DNA of 62,567 nt from the IMG/VR virus record IMGVR_UViG_3300042924_005627, positions 1-62,567 of that record. One strand, written 5' to 3'. The stretch comes from a virus. The stretch's first letter is position 1; each line of letters starts with the position of its first letter. The notes beneath the pieces were generated by a model. That model did not search any database. It saw only the letters and a program-made list of their open reading frames with translations, and was not told where the DNA came from. The position numbers and the translations under genes are program-made. Of this stretch, positions 7,500 through 15,689 are shown piece after piece.

Positions 7500-7711
7500 T
7501 CGCAACAAATTGGTTTCAAAGAAAATGGGGTCTTGAAGATCCTGTTTTGATTGATGAACTTTATTCCAGAATAGTTGATTTAGAACAAAGGGTTAGAGTT
7601 CTTGAAGAAGAAAATGTAGAAACAACTAACGAATTATATCGTCTTGAAAACTCTTTGGATGCTCGTATAGATATAATTGCAGAACGTTGTAGGATTGATT
7701 ACGATGTATGA
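7496..7711 (+). CDS. Coiled-coil protein, 71 aa
   Basis: Residues 18-62 form a heptad-like acidic coiled coil (LYSRIVDLEQRVRVLEEENV). Probably a small oligomer. Start ATG 7496 overlaps the previous stop. Function unknown. Confidence 0.6.
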   Translation: MIATNWFQRKWGLEDPVLIDELYSRIVDLEQRVRVLEEENVETTNELYRLENSLDARIDIIAERCRIDYDV

Positions 7712-7877
7712 ACTTGATGATTTTGAAAAAGCCCTCGCACATTTTGGTACAAGGGTCGATATTATTTGCGCTCTTGAAATGGGTGGAAAAATTGATTCCA
7801 TTTCCGCATATAAGGAAATCAAAGCAGAACTTAAAGAACTTAAGCGAGCTAAAAAACAATACGCTAAGGATATGTGA
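7704..7877 (+). CDS. Unknown helical protein, 57 aa
   Basis: Acidic N-terminus and a Lys-rich amphipathic helix at the C-terminus (EIKAELKELKRAKKQYAK). It ends just after an A6 run (7851-7856). An overlapping frame downstream continues as a zinc-knuckle peptide, so the two may be joined by a shift in reading frame. Confidence 0.6.
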   Translation: MYELDDFEKALAHFGTRVDIICALEMGGKIDSISAYKEIKAELKELKRAKKQYAKDM

Positions 7878-7992
7878 TAATTGCGGCGAGGAAAAATCAC
7901 TAACTTCTGGGCATTTTCAAATTGTCAAACAGTTTAAAAGTGGTTTTTCTTATTGGTGTAATGACTGCAATAAACCAAAACCTAAAGAATAA
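7852..7992 (+). CDS. Zinc-knuckle peptide lacking its own start
   Basis: From about 7870 this frame encodes a convincing Cys4 module: CDNC ... 20-odd residues ... CNDC, ending in Lys/Pro. No ATG, GTG or TTG lies in frame between 7820 and the first Cys; only shadow sequence of the preceding gene precedes it. Either an ATA codon (7870) starts it, or it is reached from the 7704 gene by a +1 (or -2) shift at the A6 run 7851-7856, or a base was lost. Coordinates start at that run. Confidence 0.4.
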   Translation, partial: KNNTLRICDNCGEEKSLTSGHFQIVKQFKSGFSYWCNDCNKPKPKE

Positions 7993-8021
7993 TATTTTCA
8001 AAGAGACGTAACATATCGACT

Positions 8022-8029
8022 TATAAATA
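8022..8029 (+). promoter_or_regulatory. Late promoter box TATAAATA
   Basis: Exact match to the T4-type late promoter core. It lies 31 bases before the fibre-tip-like gene at 8061, in a 68-base gene-free gap. It is probably read by host polymerase with the phage sigma factor gp55 (not in this window) and gp33. Confidence 0.65.
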
Positions 8030-8060
8030 TTCTAAACGCAGGTAATAATTTGGTATACTT

Positions 8061-8639
8061 ATGGCTACATTGACATCCAGTGGAATAAGATTTGCAACTA
8101 CTCCAGTAGTAGATGAATTAAATTCAAAGAGAGGAATTTTTCCTACTGGAACTGCTTGGGTTTTTTATCAAGCTTCTGCCCCTACTGGGTGGACTAAAGA
8201 TACAAGTTTAACTCTTAATGATAAAGCACTTAGAGTTGTAAGTGGAACTGGTGGTGTTTATGGAGGCACTAATGGTTTCTCGGTAATTATGAATGGATTT
8301 AATGTTGGTGGCGGATCATTAACAAGTTCAGATGCTACAGGAGGAACTCAATTATCAGTTCCACAAATTGCTTCTCACGATCATCCTAGTAGTGGTACTG
8401 GGTTGGATGCAGTTCCAGCAATATTTAATCCTGATGGAGCTTTCACTGGATGGAATGGTGGTGATGTAGCTAGAAGTTCTGGTTGGACTCGAACTTTTCC
8501 TGGGTTTGGAGATGCTGGAACTGCTCCAGTCGGAGACTCTCACTCTCACCCTTTTAGTGCAACTGCACCAGTTCCTATTCAAAACGTGTCTATGCAACCT
8601 ACTTACATGGATGTTATCGTCTGTACTTTTGATGGATAA
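8061..8639 (+). CDS. Fibre-tip/collar-like protein A
   Basis: 192 residues, Gly/Ser/Thr-rich and beta-predicted. FPTGTAWVFYQASAPTGWTK is the phage tail-collar type motif (P.GW). Two His pairs, SHDHP and SHSHPF, resemble the HxH iron-binding motifs at the tip of T4 gp37. It is therefore probably part of a trimeric fibre or adhesin tip. Paralogue of the next gene; both lie behind late-promoter boxes. Its short length suits a tip or minor fibre. Confidence 0.65.
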   Translation: MATLTSSGIRFATTPVVDELNSKRGIFPTGTAWVFYQASAPTGWTKDTSLTLNDKALRVVSGTGGVYGGTNGFSVIMNGFNVGGGSLTSSDATGGTQLSVPQIASHDHPSSGTGLDAVPAIFNPDGAFTGWNGGDVARSSGWTRTFPGFGDAGTAPVGDSHSHPFSATAPVPIQNVSMQPTYMDVIVCTFDG

Positions 8640-8642
8640 ATA
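8635..8642 (+). promoter_or_regulatory. Late promoter box GATAAATA
   Basis: ATAAATA core overlapping the stop of the first fibre-tip gene and 34 bases upstream of the second. The repeated position suggests each paralogue has its own late promoter. Confidence 0.55.
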
Positions 8643-8676
8643 CTTTAAATAACATCTGTAGTTTACATCATATAAA

Positions 8677-9198
8677 ATGGCTAAATTAACAGCGTCGGGA
8701 ATAGTTTTCAGTGATTCTACAATTTTAAATTCAAAATACGGAATTGTTCCACAAAACTCAGTATCAATATTTTATCAAGCCTCTGCCCCTACTGGGTGGA
8801 CTAAAAATATAACTCATAATGACAAAACACTTAGAGTAGTTAATGGAACTGGAGGAGTTTCTGGAGGAACTCAACCATTTACTACTGTGTTTCCCAACTC
8901 TGTTAGAACATTTTCATCTCCGAATATTCCTGTGACGGGAACTGTTGGTAACACTACATTAACAACTGCTCAGTTGCCAAGTCACACACACCCTAACGGT
9001 GGTTCTATTGGATTAAGTCCAGGTGGTGGTGATGTTGCTTTTGGATCTGGATGGACTAGAACTACACCAGCTACAGGTGGTGGTCCAACCTCTGGAGGTG
9101 GATCTCATAGTCACCCTTGGTCTGGTACAGCCCAATGGTCTCTAAATGTAGACCTCAGAATTCAATACATAGATGTTATTCTTTGTAGTTTTGCTTAA
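8677..9198 (+). CDS. Fibre-tip/collar-like protein B
   Basis: 173-residue paralogue of the preceding gene. The FYQASAPTGWTK block is identical, and the His pairs SHTHP and SHSHPW are kept. Central loops differ and are shorter, as expected where receptor-binding surfaces diverge after duplication. Role: probable virion adhesin tip. Confidence 0.65.
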   Translation: MAKLTASGIVFSDSTILNSKYGIVPQNSVSIFYQASAPTGWTKNITHNDKTLRVVNGTGGVSGGTQPFTTVFPNSVRTFSSPNIPVTGTVGNTTLTTAQLPSHTHPNGGSIGLSPGGGDVAFGSGWTRTTPATGGGPTSGGGSHSHPWSGTAQWSLNVDLRIQYIDVILCSFA

Positions 9199-9202
9199 TT
9201 TG

Positions 9203-9211
9203 TGATAGAAT
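9203..9211 (+). promoter_or_regulatory. Possible extended -10 promoter
   Basis: TGATAGAAT has the TGnTAnnnT form of an extended -10 element, 22 bases before the gene at 9234. No clear -35. A GATAAAAATA just downstream is a poor late-box match. Confidence 0.3.
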
Positions 9212-9233
9212 AGATAAAAATATTTTTGATTAT

Positions 9234-9578
9234 ATGAAAAAAAACGAGTCTGGTAATTTTTGCCCACTTATTAAAAAAGATTGTGTAGAACATAAATGTT
9301 CATGGTACACACATGTAAGAGGCATGAATCCAAATACAGGACAAGATGTAGATCATTGGTCATGTGCTGTAACTTGGATGCCCATGTTAACGATTGAAAA
9401 TTCTCAACAACAGAGACAAACTGGTTCTGCTGTAGAGTCATTTAGAAATGAAGTTGTTAAATCCAATGATGAAAATAGACAACTATATATTGATATGATT
9501 CAACAAAATGGTATATTGCCAGTAAATATAACTTCTTTGACAAGTACACACACCTTACCAGAAAATTCAGGAGAATAA
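9234..9578 (+). CDS. Cys-rich N-terminus protein, 114 aa
   Basis: The first 45 residues hold four Cys (CPLIKKDC, HKCSWY, SCAV) plus His/Trp, a pattern that could hold an Fe-S cluster or zinc. The C-terminal half is helical and polar. Similar short proteins occur in many marine T4-like phages, to my recollection, without known function. Confidence 0.6.
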   Translation: MKKNESGNFCPLIKKDCVEHKCSWYTHVRGMNPNTGQDVDHWSCAVTWMPMLTIENSQQQRQTGSAVESFRNEVVKSNDENRQLYIDMIQQNGILPVNITSLTSTHTLPENSGE

Positions 9579-9581
9579 ATC

Positions 9582-10091
9582 ATGAGATTAACGATCATTC
9601 CATCAGACGGTTCCGTTTATATGGATGGATCTGGTTACACTAACATAGATCTAACTTGGATTCCTGAAATTGATGGAAAAAAAGTTCATGCAGTTCAATG
9701 GTCAGGTGACGAAGGTGAAGTTGAGTTTGTTGGACCTGCACAAAATCTGAAGATCAATGATTTGGGTGTATTTGAACAAGCTATTAGTTTGTGGAATGAA
9801 AAGAAGGAAGAAGAAGATGCTTTCCTAAAACAACAATTAGAATTGGAAGAGAGACGTAAGAGAGAAGAAGAAGAACGTCTAAAATCTCAATTTCTTAGCT
9901 TTGATGATTACGATGAAGAATATGGATTGGGTATTGAGGAATTCAATGAACTCGATGAAAAACCATATATTCCACCAACCCCAACACATATTCCTCCTGT
10001 TGAACCACCTCTAGCATATGCAGACGCAAATGAAGAGGATGAGGACGAAGATTTATTCTACGATATTGAGGAACTTCTCAAAGAGATTTGA
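9582..10091 (+). CDS. Unknown protein with coiled coil and acidic tail
   Basis: 169 residues in three parts: a beta domain (1-65, VYMDGSGYTNIDLTWIP), a long Glu/Lys/Arg helix (about 70-105), and a Pro-rich then very acidic tail. A good ribosome-binding site (AGGAG) precedes the ATG. The layout suggests an adaptor or structural role; no family recognised. Confidence 0.6.
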   Translation: MRLTIIPSDGSVYMDGSGYTNIDLTWIPEIDGKKVHAVQWSGDEGEVEFVGPAQNLKINDLGVFEQAISLWNEKKEEEDAFLKQQLELEERRKREEEERLKSQFLSFDDYDEEYGLGIEEFNELDEKPYIPPTPTHIPPVEPPLAYADANEEDEDEDLFYDIEELLKEI

Positions 10092-10115
10092 GTTTAAATT
10101 ATTAAACGTGAACTG

Positions 10116-11300
10116 ATGAATAGAAATTTAATTGAAAACAATTATATTGTTCTGCGAAATTTTATTTCAAGAGAAAGATCATTAGATCTTTCTACAGAAT
10201 TTTTAAATCATTGTGAAACAAACAATGTGGATGGAGATTCACAAGCTCCAAATTCATATTCTACTTATAATTATATCTCATTTTTAGAATTACTTTGTGA
10301 AAAAACTCCAGAAATATCTTCCGTAATTGAAGAGACTGTTTTACCTACTTATGTTTATTCAAGAGTATATAAAAATGGAAGTGAACTATCGCCTCATACT
10401 GATAGAGATGCTTGCGAAATATCAGTAACGTTACACTTGAATGGAGATTCTAGTTGGCCTATATGGATAGAAACGCCATCAGGAGAAAAACGTTACGTTG
10501 AATTGAATCCTGGCGATGCTATGATTTATCTCGGTAGAAATGCAACTCATTGGAGAGAACCCTATCAAGGAGATAATTATAGTCAAGTCTTTTTACATTA
10601 TGTAAGAAGTCGTGGAGATTGTTCTTACGCTTACTTTGATAAACTTAATGAGACTACCAAACCAGTAACTGAAAACACTGATATTGAACAATCTATTGTT
10701 GAGACTAAATCGGAAATAAAAACGACTCCTGCAAGAAGTAAAAAGTCTTTAGAAGATTATATCTTCACATTAGATAATGTTGTTCCAAATGAACTCTGCG
10801 ATAGAATCTTAAAAGAATATCGTGATTGTAGTTTTTGGACTCCAACTAGTGTGGGAAATGGAAATGTAAATGACCAAATTAGAAACTGCGATGTCATTAA
10901 TATTTCCGAAAATATAGTAGTTGAGAAAAATTTTGATATTAGAAAGAAAATAGATGAAGACTTTTATGTTTGTGCTTCAAGAGCAATAAATGAGTATAGG
11001 AAATTGTTTCCTGAAGTTGCATCAGATATTGATACTGGATATGGATTACTAAGATATAAGAAAGGTCAGTTTTATATTCAACATACGGACTCATTCCAAC
11101 AACAACAGAGATCTGTAAGTTGTTCTTTTCTATTGAATGATGATTATGAAGGTGGTGAGTTTGCGTTTTTTGATAGAGAAATTATTATAAGTGGTTCAAA
11201 AGGATCTATTGTAATGTTTCCCTCTAATTTTATGTTCCCGCATGAAATTATGCCTGTAACTTCTGGAACTAGATATTCAATTATCACCTGGTATGTCTAA
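10116..11300 (+). CDS. Two-headed 2OG-Fe(II) oxygenase
   Basis: 394 residues with two dioxygenase domains in tandem. Domain 1 (about 1-165) has iron ligands H94, D96 (HTD) and H145 (ATHW). Domain 2 (about 213-394) has H323, D325 (HTD) and H376, with R386 suited to hold 2-oxoglutarate. A Lys/Thr linker joins them. Domain 2 has the prolyl-4-hydroxylase look (GGEFAFFD ... PHEIMPVTSGTRYS). Both are predicted active and would hydroxylate a protein, sugar or other small substrate. It opens the modification island and overlaps the first GT25 gene by 8 bases. Confidence 0.8.
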   Translation: MNRNLIENNYIVLRNFISRERSLDLSTEFLNHCETNNVDGDSQAPNSYSTYNYISFLELLCEKTPEISSVIEETVLPTYVYSRVYKNGSELSPHTDRDACEISVTLHLNGDSSWPIWIETPSGEKRYVELNPGDAMIYLGRNATHWREPYQGDNYSQVFLHYVRSRGDCSYAYFDKLNETTKPVTENTDIEQSIVETKSEIKTTPARSKKSLEDYIFTLDNVVPNELCDRILKEYRDCSFWTPTSVGNGNVNDQIRNCDVINISENIVVEKNFDIRKKIDEDFYVCASRAINEYRKLFPEVASDIDTGYGLLRYKKGQFYIQHTDSFQQQQRSVSCSFLLNDDYEGGEFAFFDREIIISGSKGSIVMFPSNFMFPHEIMPVTSGTRYSIITWYV

Positions 11301-12090
11301 TAAACTTGAAGGGATTCCGAGTATTTACTATCTAAATTTGGACTCCGAATTGGATAGAAGAAAGTACATGGAAAAACAATTTGAGAAATGGAATCTGAGT
11401 AATGTAACAAGATTTTCTGGATCACAATACCTAGCAGAAAATTATGAGGATTGGAAAAGTATTTTACATTTTCCTCACAAAATTACAGAAAAAAAACATC
11501 AATTAGCTGCTTCCATTACTCTTTCTACTCTCGAAATGATTCGACATTGGTTAGAAACTACCAATGAAAAACATTTGATTTTATTTGAAGATGATTATGA
11601 TCTAGACTTAATTGAATACTGGCACTTTGATTGGAAGTATTTGATGAATCATATTCCATATGATTGGGATTGCATTCAGTTAGGATATGAGTCATCTCGT
11701 TTTATTAAATTTTTCCTTCACCCTAAAGATGAAACAAGTGCATATGGACCAATTCTGATTAACAGACATTTTGCTCAAAAGTTAATTAATTTGCATTATG
11801 TCAAAAATAGGTACATGTTAATTCGAAAATACGGAAGCCATCCATATAACACTGGTCACCGAGTTGTTTCACTGGATAGTTTCATTTGTTTTTTGGGGAA
11901 GACATATCAACTTCCTTTAATAACTCAAAATCCACATCTAGATAAAATAGCAAAGAAACATCACTTTCTTTGTAGAGACATGTACTATGAGTGGTGGCAG
12001 AACGAAAGAGATAATTTTTCTTTGGAAGATTTTTTTTCTTATGGGAAAGAAAATGATTATCAAATGACAATAAAAGTAAATTATCAATGA
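11293..12090 (+). CDS. GT25-like glycosyltransferase 1
   Basis: 265 residues of the family 25 type (LPS/LgtA-like and procollagen Gal-transferase-like). An N-terminal IYYLNLDSELDRRKYM strand is the family's 'Iyv.nL..r.dR' start, and LFEDDYDLD is the acidic metal-binding motif. INRHFAQKLI and the C-terminal FFSYGKEND block are shared with the four paralogues. It likely moves a hexose onto a glycan or protein. It overlaps the oxygenase upstream and the next paralogue by 4 bases. Confidence 0.7.
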   Translation: MSNKLEGIPSIYYLNLDSELDRRKYMEKQFEKWNLSNVTRFSGSQYLAENYEDWKSILHFPHKITEKKHQLAASITLSTLEMIRHWLETTNEKHLILFEDDYDLDLIEYWHFDWKYLMNHIPYDWDCIQLGYESSRFIKFFLHPKDETSAYGPILINRHFAQKLINLHYVKNRYMLIRKYGSHPYNTGHRVVSLDSFICFLGKTYQLPLITQNPHLDKIAKKHHFLCRDMYYEWWQNERDNFSLEDFFSYGKENDYQMTIKVNYQ

Positions 12091-12911
12091 CAATTAATTC
12101 TAAGTTGGAAGGTCTGCCTCCAATATATTATTTTAACCTAGAACACAGAGTAGATCGTAGAGAATACTTAGAAAATCAATTTTTGGAATATGGAATAACA
12201 AACTATCAAAGAGTTAATTCTTCCAGATATTCAGTTGATAATTATAAAGATTGGAAGTCTAAAGTTTTAACCGATAAACTTAGAACACAAGTATGGTTTC
12301 TTGCTACTCTAATTGATAGAATTCATGGTATAATTGATTGGTACAATTCTAATATTTCCGAAACTTGTTTAATGGTTGAGGATGATATTTGTATGGACCC
12401 TGTAAATTATTGGGGATTTGATTGGGAGACTTTTGTTAATAATTTGCCTTGTAATTGGGAATGTATCCAACTTCATATTATTGGAGAAAAATTTCTCAGG
12501 ATGAATCTATCTAAGTGGAATAGAAATAATCACTCCACAGGTTGTATACTTATTAATAGATCATATGCACAAAAATTAATTAAACTTCATTACGTAAATA
12601 ATAAGTTTAAATTATATTCTAATTATGGATATAATAAAAATTGGCCAGAATATCATTATCAATCGGTAGATTTTGTTTTATATCAAATAGGAATAACATA
12701 TTCAATTCCTATTTTCACCACTAATTATAATTTTGTGAGTGATGGATACAGAAACGGAAAAATAAATCAAATGTCTAAAAATAGTGATATTTTGGTTTTA
12801 GATTGGTGGAAGAATAAGTCTCGGAATTATACTTTGGATGACATTTTTTACTTGGATTCGTTAAGAAAAAAAGAATTAATCATAGATATAAGTCATGAAT
12901 TTGAAGGATAA
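12087..12911 (+). CDS. GT25-like glycosyltransferase 2
   Basis: 274 residues. PPIYYFNLEHRVDRREYL opens the fold and MVEDDICMD is the metal site. This is the more diverged copy, closest by eye to the separate paralogue at 16648 (both have 'NWYDSNLSET'-like and 'ENWECIQL'-like segments). The C-terminus lacks a clean FFTYGKPND box. Coupled on both sides by short overlaps, 17 bases with the next gene. Confidence 0.7.
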   Translation: MTINSKLEGLPPIYYFNLEHRVDRREYLENQFLEYGITNYQRVNSSRYSVDNYKDWKSKVLTDKLRTQVWFLATLIDRIHGIIDWYNSNISETCLMVEDDICMDPVNYWGFDWETFVNNLPCNWECIQLHIIGEKFLRMNLSKWNRNNHSTGCILINRSYAQKLIKLHYVNNKFKLYSNYGYNKNWPEYHYQSVDFVLYQIGITYSIPIFTTNYNFVSDGYRNGKINQMSKNSDILVLDWWKNKSRNYTLDDIFYLDSLRKKELIIDISHEFEG

Positions 12912-13764
12912 GTTACGGGGACTTCCTCCCATTATTTTGGCTACAATTGACGAACGAAAAGATAGACAGGAATATACTGAAACTCAATATGATTATTGGG
13001 GTATAAAAAATTATACAAAAGTGTCCGGATCCAAGTATCAACTTTCAACATATGAAGATTACTGGAAAGATCTTGTTATTTTAAATCCATTTCCTGAAGA
13101 TTATATAAGAAAAAATCACCACATTGCAGAAATTTCTATAACTCTTGCTCATTTAATAAACATTAAAAATTGGTTAGAGACTAGTAACGATCCATACGTT
13201 ATCATTATGGAAGATGACTACGATCTAAGTTTTATTGAGTACTGGCATTTTGATTGGGAATATCTGATGAATAGTCTCCCATATGATTGGGATTGTATTC
13301 AGATGAGTTTTGAGAATGAGGAAGAAATTCCCTGTTTTTTACATCCAATTCTACCTAAACATGATAGTGGTGGTTCTTTGATTAATAGAAGATATGCAGA
13401 GAAAATTATAAGTCTTCACTATAAAGACGGTAAATTCGATCTCTCTCAAAAAATTTCTAACTATAAATGGTCAAGTAAAGGCATAACCTTTTATGAAGGA
13501 TTGGGGATGCCAAATTTTACTACAGATTATTTTCTTGGCCATAATGGAAAAACATATTGTATACCCTTGTTTTCAGTAAACCAAAATCTGGGTAGTTGGG
13601 CTCAAAATATTTCTAGAAAAGAAGAAAGGACAGATCTATCATTTTCTTATAAAGCGTATAAGAAATGGTGGACTAAACTTAGAGATGAGTATACCCTGAA
13701 AGAGTTCTTTACTTATGGCAAACCGAATGATAGAATAATTGTATCGGGAGAAATAGATATATGA
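12895..13764 (+). CDS. GT25-like glycosyltransferase 3
   Basis: 289 residues. The metal site is IMEDDYDLS. It shares long identical runs with the next gene (YDYWGIKNYTKVSGSKYQ; RRYAEKIISLHYKD; FTYGKPNDRI), so the two arose by a recent duplication. The start is set by the short overlap with the previous gene. The acceptor and donor sugars are unknown. Confidence 0.7.
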   Translation: MNLKDKLRGLPPIILATIDERKDRQEYTETQYDYWGIKNYTKVSGSKYQLSTYEDYWKDLVILNPFPEDYIRKNHHIAEISITLAHLINIKNWLETSNDPYVIIMEDDYDLSFIEYWHFDWEYLMNSLPYDWDCIQMSFENEEEIPCFLHPILPKHDSGGSLINRRYAEKIISLHYKDGKFDLSQKISNYKWSSKGITFYEGLGMPNFTTDYFLGHNGKTYCIPLFSVNQNLGSWAQNISRKEERTDLSFSYKAYKKWWTKLRDEYTLKEFFTYGKPNDRIIVSGEIDI

Positions 13765-14612
13765 ATTTGGGCAATAAGTTAAAGGATCTTCCTCATATTA
13801 TGATGTTAACTCTCGATGAAAGAGAGGATAGACAACAGTACGCAGAAATACAGTATGATTATTGGGGTATAAAAAATTATACAAAAGTTTCTGGATCAAA
13901 ATACCAATTTTCTACTTATGAAGATTGGAAACATATGGTTAAGTTAAATCCATTTTCAGGAGCCCTCGAAAAAAAGAAGAGACATATTACTGATACTAGT
14001 ATCGCTCTGTCATATCTACTAATAATAAAAAATTGGTTAGAAACGACAAATGAGAAATACTTGATTTTAATGGAGGATGACTATGATTTATTCTTCATTG
14101 AATACTGGCATTTTGATTGGAACTACTTGATGAATAATATCCCATACGATTGGGATTGCATTCAAATGAGTTTCGAAAATCCCAATCTAATTCCTTGTTT
14201 CTTACATCCAATTTTACCTGCTCATGGTGTAGGTGGTTGTATGATTAATAGAAGATATGCAGAGAAAATAATATCCTTACACTATAAGGATGATAAGTTT
14301 GATTTGTCACAAAAGATTTGTAATTATAATTGGTCTGAAATAGAAAGTACAAACCCCAATTTTACTGTGGATTATTTTTTGTGTCATAATGGAAAAACTT
14401 ATTCAATTCCTTTATTTTCTATAAATCAACGTTTTGGTAGTTATGCTGAAAATATTTGTAGAAAAGAGGAAAGATCTGATTTAGAATTTTCGTATAAAGC
14501 TTGTAAAAAGTGGTGGACTGAACTTAGAGATCAATATACTTTAGATGATTTCTTTACCTATGGTAAACCAAATGATAGAATAATTACACCCGAGGAATTT
14601 CAAAATGTTTGA
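13761..14612 (+). CDS. GT25-like glycosyltransferase 4
   Basis: 283 residues, near-twin of copy 3, with LMEDDYDLF as metal site. Differences concentrate around residues 68-80 and 195-210, which could set the acceptor. ATGA coupling upstream and 8-base overlap with the aminotransferase-like gene downstream place it firmly in one operon. Confidence 0.7.
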   Translation: MNLGNKLKDLPHIMMLTLDEREDRQQYAEIQYDYWGIKNYTKVSGSKYQFSTYEDWKHMVKLNPFSGALEKKKRHITDTSIALSYLLIIKNWLETTNEKYLILMEDDYDLFFIEYWHFDWNYLMNNIPYDWDCIQMSFENPNLIPCFLHPILPAHGVGGCMINRRYAEKIISLHYKDDKFDLSQKICNYNWSEIESTNPNFTVDYFLCHNGKTYSIPLFSINQRFGSYAENICRKEERSDLEFSYKACKKWWTELRDQYTLDDFFTYGKPNDRIITPEEFQNV

Positions 14613-15192
14613 GCATGTTAGTCAATTTGAATCTGAAATTGCAGAGTTTTTTGGAGCTCCTTATGCAGTAGCTACAGATTCGTGTACTCATGCATTAGAA
14701 CTTTGTTTGAGGCATACTCACGAAGATTACCTTACAATTCCTACAAGGACTTACATTTCAGTTCCAATGACTTGTATGAAACTTGGTCTAACTTGGGGTT
14801 GGAGAGAAGAAGAGTGGTCCGATTATTACTACCTAGGATTTACAAATATTATTGATGCTGCCGTTCTTTGGGGTGAAAACACATATATTCCAGGAACATA
14901 TATGTGTTTAAGTTTTCAATATAAGAAACACCTAAACCTTGGACGAGGTGGTGCAATCTTGTTGCAAAACAAAGAAGATTATGATACACTTAAAAAAATG
15001 TCTTATGATGGTCGTGATCCTAGTCGTCCATGGGCTGAACAGGACATAGATACTATTGGGTATCATTATTACATGACTCCAGAGATGGCGAAAACGGGAA
15101 TTGAATTACTAAATGAGCGGAAAAAAATTCCCGGTAAAAAATGGAGCCATAGGAATTACCCAGACTTGAGAGAGATGTCTGTATTCAAATGA
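14605..15192 (+). CDS. Very short DegT/DnrJ/StrS-type aminotransferase homologue
   Basis: 195 residues against about 370-400 for the family. Kept are the N-terminal substrate loop (ATDSCTHALELCL), an IIDAAV segment (the family's D.A..H/Q), and SFQYKKHLNLGRGGAI with the PLP-binding Lys at K108. The C-terminal small domain is almost absent, replaced by about 70 residues (DGRDPSRPW ... MTPEMAKTGIELL) that still match the family's 'G.N.rm....A' area. It would transaminate a keto-sugar if active. The ends are clean overlaps, so this looks like a compact form rather than a broken gene. Confidence 0.65.
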   Translation: MFEHVSQFESEIAEFFGAPYAVATDSCTHALELCLRHTHEDYLTIPTRTYISVPMTCMKLGLTWGWREEEWSDYYYLGFTNIIDAAVLWGENTYIPGTYMCLSFQYKKHLNLGRGGAILLQNKEDYDTLKKMSYDGRDPSRPWAEQDIDTIGYHYYMTPEMAKTGIELLNERKKIPGKKWSHRNYPDLREMSVFK

Positions 15193-15689
15193 TTAATCAC
15201 ATAAAACCTAATTGGAACGTTGAAGATTTTTATAATCTTGATTATGTTTTATCGACTCATAAAGATACTGATTTGGTAAATCAATATCTGAGTTCTGGTC
15301 ATAGTAAAGATAAATTGTCTATGTACAAGTATCATTTACCAAATCCTATGCCAAAATGTGTGGACGAGTATATTATTCCTAAGTTTTGTTTTTTGGATAA
15401 AGTAGCTGCTGCAGTTAATTACTTTAAACCTGGACAATATTTACCTCTTCATACAGATCTTTTTGGTAAGTATATAGAGTTAAATGATATTGGGTCTGAA
15501 AATGTAATAAGATGTATGGTAATGTTGGAAGATAGTTCTCCAGGACAAATTTTGCAAGTTAAAGATACCGCATATTGTAAGTGGAAAGCCGGACATTGTT
15601 TTTACTGGGATTATGATGAAATACATGCGTTTTATAATTTTAGTATGAAAGATAGGTATGCAATTCAAATCACTGGGGTTAAGAAATGA
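15189..15689 (+). CDS. Aspartyl-hydroxylase-like 2OG-Fe(II) oxygenase
   Basis: 166 residues. LPLHTD gives iron ligands H88 and D90; EIHAFYN gives H146; R156 could bind 2-oxoglutarate. The spacing and the C-terminal cupin strands (WKAGHCFYWDYDEIHAFYNFS) fit small Asp/Asn beta-hydroxylase-like enzymes. It lies between the aminotransferase homologue and the amidinotransferase with 4-base overlaps, so it should act in the same route. Confidence 0.75.
   Translation: MINHIKPNWNVEDFYNLDYVLSTHKDTDLVNQYLSSGHSKDKLSMYKYHLPNPMPKCVDEYIIPKFCFLDKVAAAVNYFKPGQYLPLHTDLFGKYIELNDIGSENVIRCMVMLEDSSPGQILQVKDTAYCKWKAGHCFYWDYDEIHAFYNFSMKDRYAIQITGVKK

Noticed and set aside
7851-7857. Classic -1 frameshift site A AAA AAC
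   Set aside because: The phase is wrong: the 7704 gene reads AAA AAA CAA here, so a -1 slip does not lead to the zinc-knuckle frame. Kept only as a possible +1/-2 site.
8054-8059. TATACT as a -10 promoter box before the fibre-tip gene
   Set aside because: It ends one base before the start codon, so no leader with a ribosome-binding site would remain.
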